Shown piece after piece: positions 1-11,316 of a stretch of DNA of 64,000 bases. Each line of letters starts with the position of its first letter. Position 1 is the stretch's first letter. Both the position numbers and the translations under genes were made by a program. The notes beneath the pieces were generated by a model, which was not told the DNA's origin, ran no database searches, and was given only the letters and a program-made list of their open reading frames with translations. Source of the stretch: Acorus gramineus (taxonomy: Eukaryota > Streptophyta > Magnoliopsida > Acorales > Acoraceae); contig CM060855.1 in the NCBI GenBank assembly GCA_030737835.1, positions 11,627,927 through 11,691,926 of the forward strand, written 5' to 3'.

Positions 1-819
1 CCATCTGTTTGAAACTCCTCTTTTGTTTTCTTTTTTGTTTAGAGTGGAGATCCCTCGTCTGTGTTTGTATCGAGGGGCAATTTTCTTTTAATGAATTGTT
101 CCAATCTTCATTCAAAAAATGTTTAACTCTTGGTCTATTTATTTTCATCTGATAAATGAAGCCCCTTGCTCATTTTGGAGTCCATTGCTCTAATTTTACA
201 TTGTTTGTAGAACACTTGCTACAACCTCATTTCTTATATTACTCATGCTTGAAGCCTTTTTAGTTGATATGTTATGTATCAGATTCAAATTACATTGGTC
301 TTATTATGTTTCTTGTTTCTTAGTATTTAGAACTTATTATGAATGACTTCCATGCTGGACGATATGTTCTAAAGTGAATATTTATGAAACCACCTCTGGC
401 TGTCCTGCTATAAGTTTTTGGTCATTCTGTTTAGCAGTCTCAGAACAAATTCTATTTTGGAATATTGTGGCTAAAGATTACATCTGTTGTCCTTGAATGT
501 ATTGTTGACTTCATAAATTATATGAACGCGCACACACGCACACGAGGCATGTTTACTGAAGTCCTAGACCAGTACTTCGGATGGTTTCTAACAAGTTGTT
601 AGGATGATATCAAGCAAGCATGAAGCTTCAATAAACTTATTTTGGTGGATGGGAAGGTTTGAGAAATCTACTGTTTATTTAATGACTGGAGATAGCAATC
701 ACACATGAAGTCATGTTTTAATGATTTTAATCTCATTTTCTAGAAATTTTAAATGATTAATGCTTCTTATATCTACTGTGAGACAAATAGACAATGATTC
801 TGCTGTCATCAATTTTCAG
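1..819 (+). other. Intronic sequence upstream of the first visible RAD23 exon
   Basis: This AT-rich stretch ends in a polypyrimidine-AG acceptor at 818-819, immediately before the first recognisable RAD23 exon. I see no RAD23 ubiquitin-like or UBA1 coding sequence here, so the N-terminal exons should lie to the left of the window. It is therefore read as intron. A short CA-rich run near 530-542 is the only other feature noticed. Confidence 0.6.
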
Positions 820-1980
820 GGTATTCCTCAGACCCAAGTCCCACCAGTGGTCCAACCACCTGCAAGCAGTCAGGCTGTAAACCCTCCAGCACAGGCTACT
901 CAACCAGTGGTTCCTTCCACTGGACCCAATGCAAACCCTTTAAATCTCTTTCCTCAGGTAAGGATAAGGAACCAACTGGCCTTCAATTTTTGGCTATAGT
1001 ATCTTGAATGTATAATATATTACTCTTCCAACAGGGCATTCCTAATACTGGCGCTGGTGCTGGTGCTGGTGCTGGTGCTGGCACCCTGGATGCTTTGCGC
1101 AACACCCCTCAGGTACACTGAATGCTATTTGTAGGGAAAGTTGATTGTGCACCTATATAGCATTAATTTATGTTTTCTATTTTGTAGTTTCGTGCCTTGC
1201 AAGCCATGTGCCAGGCAAACCCCCAAATCTTGCAGGTCTGTCATCGTAATCTTGCTACTACTACCTTCATCTCTGTCATGTTTGTGCTGCATATTGCTTA
1301 ACGTGTCTGGCTTGCAGCCGATGCTTCAAGAGCTGGGAAAGCAAAACCCTGGTCTTTTGAGACTGATTCAGGAGCATCAAGCTGAATTTCTTCGTTTGAT
1401 TAATGAGCCTGTTGAAGGAGCTGAGGGGTGGGAAATTTTCTATTATTATGATTTAATTTTTCTGTAGTAGCAGAGTTTAAATAACTTGCTGAACATTGCA
1501 TATCAGAAATCCACCGGAGCAGCTTGCTGCGGGTATGCCACAGACCATAGCTATAACACCAGAGGAGAGAGATGCAATCGAGCGTGTAAGTTTACATGTC
1601 CTGGTTTTCTACGGTTTTCATTTGCGTGCTTAGTACTTCCTTTCTCTCTATTTTATTAGTACGGAGCAATCTAACAGACATGATGGCATAAATATAGGGC
1701 CATCTTGGTTTATTATCCACTGTAATGATCAGTATAGTGCATAACTGCATACATCTTGCTTGTAAATTTCCGTGTTTGAATATTTTGTAGCCCATGCATA
1801 TGGGATTTCTTCTCACCCTCACTTCTATTCATTATTGTTATTTGTCATCATTCATTGTGGCAGCTGGAAGCAATGGGCTTTGATAGAGCGATAGTCTTAG
1901 AGGTCTTCTTTGCCTGCAACAAGAATGAAGAGCTAGCGGCGAACTACCTCCTGGACCACATCCATGAGTTCGAAGATTGA
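820..1980 (+). CDS. RAD23: RAD23 ubiquitin receptor, C-terminal part (six exons)
   Basis: RAD23 binds XPC/RAD4 in nucleotide excision repair and shuttles polyubiquitinated proteins to the proteasome. Six exons join in one frame with GT-AG borders: 820-957, 1035-1112, 1188-1235, 1318-1427, 1507-1585 and 1864-1980, giving 189 residues and a TGA stop. Exons 2-4 carry the XPC-binding (STI1-like) domain, with [16 protein letters not shown] and the run [16 protein letters not shown]. Exons 5-6 carry the C-terminal UBA2 domain, including [20 protein letters not shown] and the terminal [10 protein letters not shown]. The first exon is the Pro/Gln-rich linker, and exon 2 opens with a Gly-Ala repeat. 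The ubiquitin-like and UBA1 domains are outside the window. Family identity is very secure; which plant paralogue (RAD23A-D) it is cannot be told. Confidence 0.95.
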
Positions 1981-2890
1981 TCGATGTCGTTGAATAGCTT
2001 CTAGCCTAAGTGGCTGTTGAGTTTCACATTTGTCTTTCATTTCAGTTGCAGCCATTTAATGTGGATAATAGTTGGGGAAGAAGATAACTAAGAGCCAGAA
2101 CTGGAGTCAAGATTTTTGGATTTTTCTTTTTTCATCAGTTTGCTGTTTGAACTTTTTCATCTGAGGTTTCATGGGATATATGTGCCGAGATGCGCAACTG
2201 TGTATAGTGTTGTTGGTCATGCTGCTCTGTTCATAAGACAGCTCTTTGTGATGTTTCTAACAATCAGTGATGATGGAGGGCAAGCACAACAATTTGATGG
2301 AGAAATAATCTGATATTTGTTAATAATGGTCTTCTCTATATTCATCTTCAGACAATGTTGGTGATGGCTTTGTTATAACAGGCTTCCACAGGTGTTCATG
2401 CCAGAGAAAACCCCCTGTTGGGAGGGGGTCTTAAGGGGGAGATTGAAGCAAAATAGCTAGCATATGTACTTCACTATCTCGGCATGTGTTATTATGGAAA
2501 AGTCATGTGAAAATATCCAACACAATATATATTCTATTATCTTGGTATATATGTCATTACAAAAAAATGTAAAAATATATGTACTTAATTTGTATGAGCA
2601 TGCATTTCATTTTTTTTTTTTTATAAAAAAACATAATAAAGACATAACTCTCTGTGGGGCTGTAAAAAAGATTTAAATGCAACATTTTTGGTTTTATTGT
2701 ACATGCAATGTAAAAAAAAAAAAGTGTCTGAAAAACTATACCTCAAAACATATTTAAGGCTGCATAGAAGAATCGCTTGTAATGGCACTTTGTTTTTTAT
2801 ATAAGAGGCCGACGTTTGAAAACACTAGTCTGAAAACTATTTTGGCCAACCAATGATATTCGGCTTTATACACTTCGATAAAACTGTCAC
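1981..2890 (+). other. RAD23 3' UTR and intergenic DNA
   Basis: The first 300-400 bases after the stop are probably the 3' UTR, with mixed composition and T-rich tracts. From about 2440 the sequence is very AT-rich with poly-A/T runs. No gene, RNA or mobile element was recognised. Confidence 0.4.
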
Positions 2891-3475
2891 CATAACTCTG
2901 GTTCAATAAAAATACAATGATCTTGTGGATATTATATCAACGGAAGATCCTTACGAGATTAAGGCTCGCAAACTGGGTGCCAAGCTTGCCGACGGACTGC
3001 GGGTTATGTGGTGTAGAGGTGGAGTTGCCGGACCACTTGTTCACCTCGTGTTCGTTGGTGTGAAGAGTTTGGGATAGCTTAAAGATGGCAACTGCAATGG
3101 AGGTGGACTTTTGGCGTATATCTCCCAATTGTTTGTTCCTGCGGTGGTTTGAGCGATTTGACTGATGTGTAACCAAGCGATCTTCTCGGGTCAAAGGCCA
3201 TATGGGGAAAACATTTGGGAGATGGCTAAGTGTTTTGTTCCATATTGGAGGTCCTCCAACGTGGGACAAGGAGTAGTAGTTTTTAGAATGACATTAGTTT
3301 TGACTTAGGGTTCGGGTCCACGAGTTGAAACCTGATAGATATCTCTTCAACTCAAGCGACAATTGGTGTGACTATTTTGATTTTTTTCTTTTGCTTGTTT
3401 GTATTGGGCGTTCATTCTTAATATATTAAAACGTTTGCCTACCGTTCTCGTAAAAATAAAATAAAAATACAATGA
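2890..3475 (+). pseudogene. LINE 3'-end remnant with RT-type zinc-binding domain
   Basis: A + strand reading frame from about 2957 gives RLRLANWVPSLPTDCGLCG, followed by ELPDHLFTSC. This is the Cys-x2-Cys ... His-Leu-Phe-x2-Cys signature of the zf-RVT domain that follows reverse transcriptase in plant LINEs. In-frame stops follow (near 3050 and 3160), and the sequence ends in A-rich DNA near 3455-3475, as expected for a degraded LINE 3' end. The open frame on the opposite strand is a shadow. It is a dead fragment; the 5' limit is approximate. Confidence 0.65.
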
Positions 3476-3821
3476 GAAGATGTTTATTCGACCTCCCTCA
3501 GCAATTCAATCTACAGCAGTTGTCCCTCAGACAACGTTAGGATAATTATACACATACTTTGATTTTTTTTAGAAGTATGTTTCATGTAACAATATATACT
3601 CTCATAAAAATAAATTATATACTCAAATAAATTGTGTGGATCAATTTATAAAACTGAAAATTTAAATACTTCATTTAACAAGATATATCTCTTTGGAGAC
3701 ATACAAGACTGCACATGAGCATGTAAATGGACATGTGTAACAATTGGTCATACAAAAGTTTTTTTTTTTTTTTCCCTTACATCCAGAGGCAAGGCTCTGT
3801 CCTGAAGCCATTTAAAAATTA

Positions 3822-4046
3822 TTAAGAATCCAAATACATGTGTAAAGATTCCATCAAAATTTGGCTTCTCATACCTTCCATAGGCAACACTTGAGAACTC
3901 ACGATCATCACATCAACATGACATCCATCTAATCTCCTTGTGAGTACCTTGGCCAGATGGTCCTTCATAGACTCTGGTGGTATTTGAACAGAAAACACCC
4001 CAGCTGTTGATTTCGTTTCGTTTAAGTGTTTCACAAAAAAAGGCAT
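3822..4046 (-). CDS. Unrecognised exon-like coding segment
   Basis: A 74-residue open frame stands out because its codons are less AT-rich than the surroundings and it contains plausible protein sequence such as KDHLAKVLTRRLDGCHVDVM. Candidate acceptor AGs precede it on the minus strand, so it could be a last exon or a captured exon fragment. I do not recognise the family and see no partner exons nearby. It lies about 1.6 kb downstream of the acylphosphatase gene on the same strand, but nothing ties them together. It may be a chance frame. Confidence 0.25.
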   Translation of the reverse strand: MPFFVKHLNETKSTAGVFSVQIPPESMKDHLAKVLTRRLDGCHVDVMIVSSQVLPMEGMRSQILMESLHMYLDS

Positions 4047-5540
4047 CCATTACTTCGCAAAAACCAAAACTCAACCAAGGTCAGCATGCCATATTCCATT
4101 TATCCTCTCAGCAAAAAAAGAAAATAGGAAAAAAGAGATGGTTAACTCATAGTAAATGAACATGAAGAAGCACATTTTTAAGTATTGGAAAGTCAAGTAT
4201 TATACAGGCACAGCTCATTATGCACATAATTCAGTCCATCAGGTGATGAGACATTCAGATCATGCAGCATAGTTTTGCTCAAAATCTTCTCTGAGCACAT
4301 CAGGCTCAGAAATAACATGCTGAATAAGATATAGCAAAGGGGTTTGCACATTATATGAAGTATGTGATCAGACATAGGTAGCACTGGACAGCAGCTTTAA
4401 TAGATAACATGCAAATCTGAGTTTCTATAGAGAGCTTTAATATGACACTAAATTCCCTGCAAAAAAATCAATATTAGTTGTAGTAATTGAATAAATATAT
4501 TTGTGAAATGTGATAGAACTCAATCAAACTCTTGAAAATAAAGAACTGCTTTACGCCCAAAAATAAAAAAAACACGATAATCCGGTGGTTGTACATGTGA
4601 GTTGAACTTTCTCTGATGATCGATGCTTTTAAAGAGAGCTCAAAATTCAACATGTAGTGTGCCAATTTATGGACTCATGTTCTAATGCAGAATTGAGAAA
4701 GAGAAATACGATTTCGCAGGCACTAATACACTACAACCATATAAGTGAGAAGTCCAGTTACTCCTTCAACCATGAATTTTCAGAATCAAGGCCCTGGTCA
4801 GTCAGTTCTTCTCATGTCATCTCTGAGCTAATTGTTTGATTTTCCTACAATAATCCCAAAATACTATTCTAGTATAATATAAGAAATCAAGAATCCAATG
4901 CTGAAAGCACCAAATAATTCTACATAAAGTGAAAAAATAGTTCTATTCAATCTCGATATAATTATAAAAGATGGCATTCCAGGACACTATATCTAACACC
5001 TCACAATCACACCACAGGCAAAACAGCAAATCTCAGCGCCATCTAAACTACAAGCTTTCATTTCTTTCCCTCCCTTTTCACACGTGGTAGAAGAAAGTAA
5101 CCTATACAAAGGTAGCGCTGTGAAACATAGTTAAACTTTCACTTAATGCTGCTTTTAAAATTATATTCCTAAGAAGCACCTTCTATTAGACCTGAAAAAT
5201 CCATTGTTTTTCCTTGCTAAATTACTTTTTTTTAATAAAGCTAGAAACAGTTTTTTTTTTCCCTCCAAAAGTTGGGATTACATGGGATAATTGGAAACAT
5301 GTTTGGATTAATTATCATTCTTTCAAACGCTAACTGAGAAAGATCTTTCACACTTTCATCACCCAAAATCCTTGAACATGTGAAATTAATGGGATTTCAA
5401 TCCAAAATTCAAACACCTATGGAACCACAAGATCAAAGGATTAGGTAGAGAAATCATCCATACCAAATTTCAAGACTTTATGAGTCATGAATTCCCAATC
5501 AAGCAATCTTGACATCAAAAACATTCCAAAGAACATCATG
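4047..5540. other. Intergenic DNA, nothing recognised
   Basis: AT-rich sequence between the exon-like segment and the acylphosphatase 3' end. Short open frames on both strands lack recognisable motifs or codon bias. The right part probably includes acylphosphatase 3' UTR or downstream sequence. Confidence 0.4.
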
Positions 5541-5574
5541 AATTTTCAATTATTAAAGCGAAGGTGAGTGAGTG

Positions 5575-5575
5575 A

Positions 5576-5606
<31 letters not shown>
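5575..5606. repeat. (GT)n-(GA)n compound microsatellite
   Basis: A run of about ten GT units passes directly into about five GA units, just downstream (minus strand) of the acylphosphatase stop codon. It therefore lies in the probable 3' UTR. It is preceded by GAGT repeats at 5561-5578. Confidence 0.85.
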
Positions 5607-5607
<1 letters not shown>

Positions 5608-5625
5608 TTTCCATACATTGGATGA

Positions 5626-5943
5626 TCAGAGAGTGGGTTTGCGGTAGAAGCCGTGGGGAGGGACGTCTTGTTCGTCGGAGGGGAAGACGTGAACGGAGGT
5701 GACGAGTGCGTCGGAGGGTCCACGGCGGCACCTCTGCTCCATCTCGGAAAGGGAGGAGGGGTCGCCGGAGAAGAGGGCCTCGACGGATCCGTCGCGGAGG
5801 TTACGGACCCATCCATTGATGCCGAGCTGCCTCGCGTTCTCGATCGTCCAGTCCCTGTAGAACACCCCCTGGACCCTCCCCTTTATCACCGCCTTCACCT
5901 GCAACCAACACACAAGCTCTCAAAATTCCAATTTTTGATGAAC

Positions 5944-5976
<33 letters not shown>

Positions 5977-6061
5977 TTACTGTTTTGGGGGCTGAAGTAG
6001 TGGAGGCGGCGGAGGTGGCCATGGCGGCGAAACGGGAGACCGTGGCGGAGATGGCGCTCAT
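5626..6061 (-). CDS. Acylphosphatase (two exons)
   Basis: Acylphosphatase (EC 3.6.1.7) hydrolyses carboxyl-phosphate bonds of acyl phosphates. Exon 1 is 6061-5981 (27 codons) and exon 2 is 5898-5626 (90 codons plus stop), giving a 117-residue protein. The family signature is clear: GRVQGVFYRDWTIENARQLG holds the phosphate-binding loop with its Arg, and GINGWVRNLRDGSVEALFSG holds the catalytic Asn. The intron is only 82 bases and has GT-AG borders; on the sense strand it opens with a long CT run. The first 27 residues are rich in Ser, Ala and Thr with one Arg, so they could be an organelle-targeting extension. A second in-frame Met at residue 14 would give a 104-residue cytosolic form. The domain is typical of the ~98-residue common-type enzyme. 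It is transcribed away from RAD23's strand and shares no promoter with it. Confidence 0.93.
5946..5976. repeat. (GA)n microsatellite inside the acylphosphatase intron
   Basis: GA repeats fill the donor-proximal third of the 82-base intron, reading as a CT tract on the coding strand. Length variation here would change intron size directly. Confidence 0.85.
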
Positions 6062-7606
6062 CGTTGGTTCAGATTTGGGGAACGAAAAATCTAGCTCAGA
6101 AAATTAAGGAGATCGGATATTTGCACCCCATGTTTCAATTTGCACACCCCTCATGAAGGAGGAGGGGTGCAAATGAAAGCACCCCACTTGAAGTTAGTAT
6201 CTCCACCACTGGTGCTGGTACACAGCAATCCGTAGAGATAGTTTGTTTACTTCTATAGTCATTCGTTGAGGACTATGGAGATATATACCTCTTTAGATGA
6301 GATATGTATCTCAGTTATAATTTTTTATGTTTTTGGTCTAATAGATATATTCGATACTTTATGAAGATATATACATTTTTTTTTATAAATGCATATATTT
6401 TATTAGACATCGTTTATTATTTTTAAAAAATCAAAATATGCGCGGACTCTTTAACACTATTCGTGCATCCACGCATGGGTTGGACAATTGATTCCTTAAT
6501 ACATATACTCAATGTTTTCATATATGATATATAGTTTGCGTGTGGCTGGGGTACCGCACAGAATATATATATGTAGTATGCAGGATCATCGACAATGTTA
6601 ATGATGCGGACATTGCAACCACAATGGTGAGGAAGTTTGGGCTACAAATCGATGTACATTCAACTTTCTACATGATAGATTTGATTGAGAAGAAATTTGA
6701 AGTCAAGAATACGTCTATCTGCTTGCCAAAGGTAAAAAACAAGGAAACATTAATTGAGAAGCATAATAACTCAAGGATGAGTTCTTTTGAAGAAAAAGAG
6801 TCTGATGCAAGACAGATTATGCAGAAGGGACCACCAGACAAGGTTTACCAAATAAAATGCAAATGAAGGTTTACGATCTTGGAATCGCACGAAATTTTAC
6901 ATGGAAAAAGATATCGAGGAGATCTTCTGGATTAGTTATAAAATATTTTTTTGAAAATTCACTTTTTTAGGCATTCAAATTAGCGATTTTACTATTTTTA
7001 GTAAGTTTTATATTTATAATATCTCAATCATAACATATCGGAATTGATTTATATCAATTCCTATGATCATTTAAGATCTCGTGGAATAAAAAAAATTAAT
7101 TTTTGAATTTTACTATTTTTAGTCATTTTTAAATTTTATGTTATCAGTATAAATAAAAAACTTATAAACTAGGGGTTTTCAATTTTTATTAATAATATTT
7201 TAAATTTTCTTCTTTTTAGAGTTTTCTTCCGTGTGGATTCAAGAAACTTATGAGATCTCAATACTTGTTGGATATTTTTATTAGTTTTTCGCTGTGTTAA
7301 GGATACCATGAGGTCTCTTGGATGTAGTGTTGATGCAGCAATGCCTCTTAGGGTTCTGTATTAACATCTGTAAAACAATGATGAAAAACAAAAAAATCAC
7401 TGGTAGATAAATTTATAGGGTTTAGTAACTTACTTTATCCATAGAAGAGATGAGAAATTATTCCATGTTATGATGTTAACCAATATTCAAAACACAATTA
7501 TTTTTTTTTACAACCTTTAATTTATTCTCACCGATGTCCCTTACTCAAACAAGCATCATCGTAGCACTAAATTTAAAGAAAAGAGACTAAAAAAAAATAG
7601 GTTTAT
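6062..7606. other. Upstream region of acylphosphatase and AT-rich intergenic DNA
   Basis: The first few hundred bases should hold the acylphosphatase promoter on the minus strand; no clear TATA box was picked out. A 108-residue + open frame at 6540-6866 contains Lys/Glu-rich sequence without a motif I recognise and without an obvious promoter. It is noted here rather than called as a gene. The remainder is AT-rich. Confidence 0.35.
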
Positions 7607-7617
7607 GTGTTGTCAAG

Positions 7618-7800
7618 TCTTGCCGGGCCTGTCAACGGGTCGGGTCCAGACCCAAACCCGACCCGACCCGGACCCGATTACACGTGTAATATACCTGACC
7701 TGATTTGGACCCGACCCGAGTTGGACCCGACCCGGCGGACCCGAACAAACAAACGGGTCGGGTCCGGGTCCACCCCGCCCCGACCCGTTGGACCCGACTG
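7618..7800. repeat. GGGTC/GACCC-rich inverted cluster, probable hAT-type subterminal repeat
   Basis: Dense GGGTCGGGTC and GACCCGACCC motifs in both orientations fill about 180 bases in otherwise AT-rich DNA. A weaker matching cluster (CTGGGTCTGGTCAGACCCAG and neighbours) lies at 8300-8332. Such GGGTC arrays are known near the ends of plant hAT-type non-autonomous elements, so the two clusters may bracket one element of about 0.7 kb. No terminal inverted repeat with an 8-bp target duplication could be fixed, so the call is tentative. Confidence 0.4.
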
Positions 7801-7831
7801 TTTTTTTTTAATATATGTTCATATATTATAA

Positions 7832-9079
7832 GACCATTAGTATTAGTTGATACATAATTTTATTTCTTACTTAACTTATTTTTGTATCTACAAGTTCATA
7901 AATCATAATCATAACAAGCCTATAAATCGGTTTATTTTGGACAATTAATTTATTAGCATTTGAATTTGTATGATTAATTAGTTTGTTGCATGATTTATGT
8001 TTATTATTTAGGTTAATATGTTAGTGTTTATTGTTTTGAATGTTGTTTAGGTTAATATTGTTTTGAATGTTGTTTAGGTTAGTTATGTTTATTATTTAAG
8101 TTAATATGTTTTTTATGTTAGTGATTATTGTTTTGGATGTTGTTTAATAATTCATTTACTTCTTTTGAATTGTATAAAATTATATTCAAACATAGTCTCA
8201 TTAACAATAATGTTTTATTACAAAAATTTCAAATAGAATGATAAGACAAACAAATACATGAGCTCTTCTCTCTCTCTTTTTTTTTTTTTTTTACCCAACC
8301 ATCTGGGTCTGGTCAGACCCAGACCCGAGCCACTTGATGATAGGGGAAGATTTGACCAAATAATAATAAAAAATTTACCCACAAAAAAAAAAATCTCTAC
8401 AATATGTTAAAAATATAAAAAATCATTTGTAAATGAAAGTTTTATCTCCATAGATAGGTTTTTATAATCTATTTAGATGAATAAAATAGTCATTTACAGA
8501 AGAGTTTATGTATTTTTAATACATTGTATATATTTTTGGTATACTGTGTTTTCAGCAAGGGTTAACCAGAGAATATTTCTCATCTGTCAAACTCAGGGGG
8601 TTATTTAGATTTACATAGGTATTTTCAGGGGGTTTATATGGATTTCAGGATAAGTTAGAGAGTTATATGGATTTCCGACAGTTTAGAGGGGGTTATTTTG
8701 ATTTTTTCCTTTGTAAATTTACCTATTTATATATGTAAATCCCCATTCTTGTACAAGAATTGTTTTTAAAAAATACATCTCTTCATTTTAATCCTCCAAA
8801 AAAAAAAAAAAAAAAAAACACAAACCACATTACATATATATTTGCTGAGTGGAAAATGTTACTAACAAGCACTTTTGCAGTCCTGACGTGATTTTGATTT
8901 TCATAAATGTATATATGTTAAGAAAAATAAAAACAGTAATTGAGATAAATAAAAGAATACGTGTATCATTTACACAAAGGTTTTCAAAATGATGGCATCT
9001 TTTTCACGTGGAAATCAAAGTATATTTTTATTTTTTATTTTGGTAAGATTCAACAACGGAAATCAAAGTCCAATTTTTG
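7832..9079. other. AT-rich intergenic DNA with fold-back fragments
   Basis: No gene was seen. The stretch 8570-8710 contains repeated GGGGGTTAT...ATGGATTTC phrases like one arm of the fold-back elements described further right, but no confident partner arm or target duplication was found. A poly-A run lies near 8799-8817. Confidence 0.35.
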
Positions 9080-9847
9080 AATTAGATTGTTGTCATTTGG
9101 AATTGACATTTGGATAACTACGTTATTCACATGGACCCCAAGCAACTCAATATGCACAAATGATGTTTGATTGGATTAGAGTTGTTGTGGGAGCAAACAA
9201 ATGTAGACCAACTTGTTAAAGTGTCAAAATAATGCTAGCTACAATTAACAATTCCCATAATGTTGCATCTCTTCCATGATTCACACCAAAAACGTTTTTT
9301 TTTTCCATCATCGTTTATAGAAAATTCATTCTCCATTTAATGAGATGGTGGATAACTCGCCCACCCAAGAGTTCTAATATAAAAAAATAAAATATATAAT
9401 TTAATTAATTAATTATGTTAAATTTGTTCACAAGAAAAAACAATATGTTTTAAAACACAAATATAGTTAACGAAAATGTGACTGCACTCGTGAATGCACA
9501 TAAGAGCTGTGCATTACAACATATGTAATTCCAAAAATGTGATGTAATGAGGTGTAATTTTTATGGGATATTGTTACGCACAATCCTTGTTTCAGTCCAC
9601 ACATTTTGAATTTTTTAAAAATAGTCATTTAATGAGGTATATTCTTTTATAAAAAAGAAGTATGTAATAAATCCATTTATAAAAAATGTGAAAAATTTCT
9701 AATGAAGTATATATTTTATTAAGCTGAGTATATGAGACTAACAGTATATATAATATTGTAATTGAGACTAGAAAAAATGTTGTGTGTAATGACACTCATT
9801 TCTTTTTTACACGGGGAAACCTTAATCATAAAAATATATAAAAATTA

Positions 9848-10710
9848 GGGGAAAATTGATCTAGCTCTATGAAAACTTATGAAAATCAGAAAAAATCCTT
9901 GTAAAATTGATAAATCCCCTCAGGTCCCTATCTTATTAGATAATATTTATTTTAATCCCTATAACTAACCAGATATGTGGTTAACCCTAACCATACATGG
10001 TAAATTACTGTTATACCCTTTTAATATTTATTTTCTTTGTTAGAAAAAATTGATATAACTCCCTGAAAACTTATGAAAATCGAAAAAAGTCCCTGTGAAA
10101 TTTAAAAATTGTCTTAACTCCCGGAAATCTTCTAAAAATCATAAAATATTCCATGTGATTATCTAAAAATATATACTAATTTATTTAAATATTTTTAAAC
10201 AAATTATAGTTTTATAGTCAAGATGTTATGCTTTTTATTGTTAATAATTTTGAGTTAAAAATGTATTATAGAATTTTGATTTAGTTTTTAAATTGTTTTC
10301 TCTACTGATTTTGTAATGGAGTTAATGAAACTGTAATTTTTTTTTGTTCAGTCTCTGTAATGAGATTGAGGAGGAAAAAATGTTGAAAAATGACTCATTT
10401 TGTAGATTAATTGAGGTTCGATGGATATTTTTTTTTTTACAAATGAGGATGACATTTCAAGACATGAGGATGTTGAAAAATGACAGGGGTATTTTTGTCT
10501 TACAAAAGAACTACATTTGATTTTATAAAGTTTGTAGGGACTGAATCCAATTTTGATAAGTTTCTGAGGATTTATTTCAATATACTCTTGATCGGGGGAC
10601 TAAATTCGTTAACCATATACACTTTATGGGGATCTAGAATGATTTTCTTATTTTAAAGGAACTTTTTGTGATTTCAAAAAAATTTCATGGAGTTAAAAAA
10701 GATTTTTCCC
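9848..10710. mobile_element. Fold-back Mutator-like MITE, family 1, left copy
   Basis: About 863 bp with long, imperfect inverted arms. The left end reads GGGGAAAATTGATCTAGCTC and the right end closes with GATTTTTCCC. A 9-bp target duplication flanks it: TAAAAATTA at 9839-9847 and TAAAAATAA at 10711-10719, with one mismatch. No transposase coding is present. Nine-base target duplications with long inverted repeats are the hallmark of Mutator-like elements; that class is inferred. Confidence 0.75.
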
Positions 10711-11316
10711 TAAAAATAAATATAAGATTCTCACGCACGTTAACTCATTGTTAAGATAGTGATACAAGCTCAATCGTTGAATGATTATCAGTTGCTTTTT
10801 AAATTTTATTAAGATTGGAAATCGTACAAAAACTTAATGATTGTGAAAGCTTTTGTTATTAGACACTTAAGAATGCATGGAATTTGTCATTAGAAAGGGA
10901 CCTTGGTATAATCTAATCAATATATTATAATGCCTTATAAAGATAAGGATTATAAGGGGATCAATGGATATGATTTATTAATCTTTACATTTAAATTATA
11001 ATTTTCCCATCTGTTTAGTCATTTTCGTAAGATTACAAAACATTTGCCAACAAAGCATATATAGCTTATTTGGAGATGCATGGATGAAGCTTTGCATGCA
11101 AATTCAAACTTCTATAAAGCGTTTATTTAGAGAAAACTTTTATCATTCAGACACTAAACAGCATGAAGCAGTCCGATGACGAAAAAATAGACACATTTAC
11201 ACAATTACATGATCTTGCATGTAATCCCGCATGCAATCTTATGAATTTCGAGGGTTTTTTTTTATAAAATGTATATTTTATATAATAAAGCATGATTTTT
11301 TGTAACATAAAATATA

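Noticed and set aside
2937-3269. 110-residue open frame on the minus strand
   Set aside because: It is the antisense shadow of the LINE zinc-binding fragment, whose + strand motif is clear.
5653-6000. 115-residue + frame across the acylphosphatase gene
   Set aside because: It is antisense to a gene with a complete family signature and runs through the GA repeat.
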